Source of the DNA: Sphaerolaimus hirsutus
Taxonomy: Eukaryota; Nematoda; Chromadorea; Monhysterida; Sphaerolaimidae
NCBI GenBank assembly: GCA_964036195.1
Contig: OZ038456.1
Span: 12,896,001-12,960,000 of the forward strand
Length of the DNA: 64,000 nucleotides
Direction: 5' to 3'
Positions within the stretch are counted from its first letter, which is position 1; the number at the start of each line of letters is the position of its first letter. The notes under the pieces were generated by a model that worked only from the letters and a program-made list of their open reading frames with translations, did not search any database and was not told the DNA's origin. This document shows, in pieces, positions 61,145 through 64,000 of the stretch. Position numbers and translations under genes: made by a program.

Positions 61145-63278
61145 TTTCCCACTGAACATGGGCGATAAGTGCCACCGGTTATGGGGGTGAATGAAATAAT
61201 TTTATAGTTGAGTTTGCCGAATGTTTCGTGTTGACGATTTGTCGTTTTGATCAGTTGTTGGAATTAAATGAAGTGTTGCGAAGTTGTTTTTGTTGGATTT
61301 ATGTTGAATCGATAGTCGCACTGCACGTCCCGGTGGGGGAGACCCCTGTGCCTCACGAATCAGTTGAGCATTAGATTGGAGCCACGCAACGCCACCAAAT
61401 GTCAACGACCCTGTGCATCTCGTCGTGTCAACTGGTTCCCATCCCAATATAAACCGAGTAACGCTACGCATTTTTCTATACACAAATTTACGTCATGCTG
61501 GCTTTTAGATGGCGGAATCTCTCAGCTCATCCACACTCCCAGCGATCGATTATGATCGCACATACCGCAATATTTTATCAACAATACACATGTGCAACAC
61601 GATTCTAGGACGTACGCAGCCCCCCCCCTTTCCCGCGCCGGGCAAAAATATGCCAGGAATGACACTTTTGTTAGGTGAATTTGATTTTTATTTGCGCCCC
61701 TGCCCCATACTGCCCCCACATTCATCATGCTCGTTTCTACATTTTCAGAAAGAAAAGGTATTTTTACTCACTTTCAGACTTTCCTGAGAAAGAAAATACT
61801 CGCATTACGCTTTCTGGGATAAGTATTTTACTCTCATTTAGTCGAGAGTAAAAGTAAAAAATTTACTTTATGCTTTCTGTACTCAGGGCGAGTATTTCAC
61901 GTATTCACAGTATTATATCACATCACCCCCTCACTATACGCTGGTGAGGCAGCCACTGACAACCCGCTACAGTGTGGGCCACTGCCTATAAAAATTGACT
62001 TTTAAAAAAACTAAAGGATGGCAGATAAACGGCAGATGAAGAATTTCACTGTAAACCAATTTTTTGTTCCACACTCACAAATTGGTTTACAAAGTTCGTT
62101 AGGGGATTGTCTGAGGTTTAAAGTTCTGTGAACAACATGACCTCTAAAATGCCCCCCATAAGAAATTTTATTAGGGGTTATGTTGTTTACATAAAATTTG
62201 GATCTTAGCACCTCCCCTAGCGAACTTTGTCAACGAACTTTTTAATTGTGGGACAAAGATTGGCTTAAACTGAAATTTCCATCTACCATTTTCCTGTCAT
62301 CCTTTATAGTTTTTTTGAAGTCAATTTTTTATAGGCAGTGGCTAGGGTTCAAACGGGATTGACTTTTCGGGATCGGGATCGGGATTGCTTTTTTGAGATT
62401 TCGGGATCAAGATCGGGATTGGCCTTTCGGGATTGGCTTTTTGAGATTTCGGGATCGGGATTGACCTTTCGGGATCGGGATCGGGATTGGCGTTTTTCGG
62501 GATCGGGATTAAGGCCTAAAAATTGGTTTTCAGGGGGTTTTGCTGACATTTCACAAGATGACCCAAAACACCAAAAACAATGGATGCCAGAAACATTGGA
62601 TTAAATTGGCATTCAAAATAATGCTATAGATTCATTTAGGCACTATTCAATGGGCTGCCTGGCATTGTCATTCACACCACTGTCTACCATATATGCATGT
62701 GCATTAACCTTAAACTATGGTAATGGGCACTGTATCGAGTCCATTTGTAGTGGTGCCCATGCCCATGGAACGGAGATATAGAGAGAAGTGGGGAAATGCG
62801 CGCTTGCGCATGTCGACTGGTTCCGTTCCCAATTCAAAGTTTGCGTTTGAACGTCATTCGTCGGCTCGTCAGCAAGCTTTCAATCTGGATCGGCACCAGT
62901 TGACATTTGGTGTCGATGTCAACTAGCATGTGTGGGCCCAATATATCCACTTAGTATCAGCTTATATTTAGGTATGTACTCCCTACCATAGCCCAGGATA
63001 TTGCGTCCAAAAAAATGGTGATGAACTTGTCCAGGAAGGTGTCTACATGGCGGCTATTGTTGCATTTTACTACCTCTGCGTACGTTACTAACAACAAGTA
63101 AGTACCGGGTGTTCAAGAAAATTCAGGCGAAATAATAACCCGTTGAAATAACCCACACCCCTCTTAAGACTCTCACTAGAAAAAAAACCTCTGGGGTATT
63201 TTAAGGAAAGACGGTACTTGAAAATCTGTCAAGTGTATCGAAGTGCCTGCATGACGACATTTCACCATAGATCACAGC
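61145..63278. repeat. Arm B repeat mosaic, no gene
   Basis: Mirror of 12.9-15.7 kb and 6.8-7.0 kb without the arm A insertions. It includes the half GGGATC element (62,343-62,520), the GTTGACA element (about 62,710-62,940) and the foldback-like block at 61,930-62,335. The sites corresponding to arm A insertions at 15120, 14091 and 7022 are empty at about 61,318, 61,870 and 63,040. Confidence 0.65.
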
Positions 63279-64000
63279 CAGGGTTGGTTTTATAAAAATC
63301 ATTTGTATACAAATTGTATAAAAATGTATTTTATTTTTGTTTTATTTTATTTTATTCCAAAATAATAATAAAATAATAAAATGGACCATTTTACAAAAAT
63401 TTTACAAAAATTTTACAGAAATTTTACAAAAAAATCAGAATCTTGCATGCAAGGTCAGAAAAATGTGCTGATTAGACCTAAACATGAAAAATGTGTGACA
63501 AATTTTTCCATTTGCAAAAGTTGCATGCAGTAGGTATTGTTAGCTAGTTGCAAATGTTAAGTTACAATTATCGATAAGAATGGTTTGCATTTTCAGTAGA
63601 AGAATTACTGGAGTGTGCTGGGTGCATTTGTAAAACATCATGCAAAGTGTCAATTGTCATGACAAATGTAGCAAAGAGTCAATTGGCATCTCAAATGTCA
63701 AGCAAAGTATAATTGTCATGACAAATGTTGTGCAGAGTGTAAATTGTGTATCTGAATCTTATGTTTTGTATCCAAACCTTATATTTTTGGTATCCAAATC
63801 TTATGTTTTTGTATCCAAATGTTCACATAAGATTTGGTTACAAAAACAACAAGATTTGGATACAACATATAACATTTGGATACAATTTGGTTTACAGTTT
63901 CCACTTTAATTTATATTTGTCATGACAATTGACACTTTACTTGACATTTTCATGAAAATTGACACTTTCCATTCCATTTCATATGACATTTTGACACTTT
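63279..64000. mobile_element. hAT-like element with TTTTATTTTA arrays, cut by the window end
   Basis: Starts CAGGGTTGGTTTTATAAAAA after ATCACAGC, and is closely similar to 5821-6779 in the same plus-strand orientation. It continues past the window, so its second end and target duplication cannot be read; the predicted duplication is ATCACAGC. TGTATCCAAATCTTATGTTT units fill the centre. Confidence 0.75.

Overview
The window looks like AT-rich nuclear DNA from an invertebrate animal. It carries multi-exon GT-AG genes for three conserved animal proteins: BTBD9, a two-pore-domain (K2P/TWK) potassium channel, and the ubiquitin-like/RPS30 fusion Fau. These genes sit in a very dense field of transposable elements. 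Many acceptors read TTTCAG-like, and a TWK-type channel would suit a nematode, but the sequence alone does not fix the phylum. There is no bacterial-type gene organisation.

Layout. 1-5.8 kb is gene-free: short hAT-like MITEs, a long foldback repeat and a 21-bp minisatellite. About 5.8-22.3 kb is arm A of a large inverted duplication whose partner, arm B, is 56.4-63.3 kb, next to a 200-N gap. Both arms carry a complete Fau gene (minus strand in A, plus in B) and the first five exons of BTBD9. Only arm A continues into a full BTBD9 gene, modelled here as 19 exons from 18,168 to 31,887 with consistent phases, 746 codons plus stop. Arm A has since gained a 5.85-kb TIR-bounded composite holding a decayed LINE (7,022-12,872), a 1.36-kb insertion with a tRNA-like sequence, and several MITEs. 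The homologous sites in arm B are empty.

The K2P channel lies on the minus strand (33,626-41,744, eight exons read; the 5' end is not found). A previously unrecognisable secreted, probably GPI-anchored, 235-aa protein is modelled on the minus strand (47,480-51,559, six exons). Small low-confidence coding candidates lie at 44-46 kb, 52.7-53.0 kb and 54.9-55.1 kb.

The most interesting signal is a MITE family whose terminal inverted repeats read (C)TGGTGCCAGTCCC ... GGGACTGCCCCCAG. In two unrelated genes an entire intron is one such element, starting with its own GT and ending with its own AG (BTBD9 intron 14 at 26,615-26,807; intron 3 of the secreted-protein gene at 50,314-50,483). These look like introners: transposable elements that create introns. 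The other notable signals are the LINE inside hAT-like termini, the inverted duplication with arm-specific insertions, and a set of TAGGGTTGG elements with exact 8-bp target duplications and sub-terminal arrays of short palindromic motifs.
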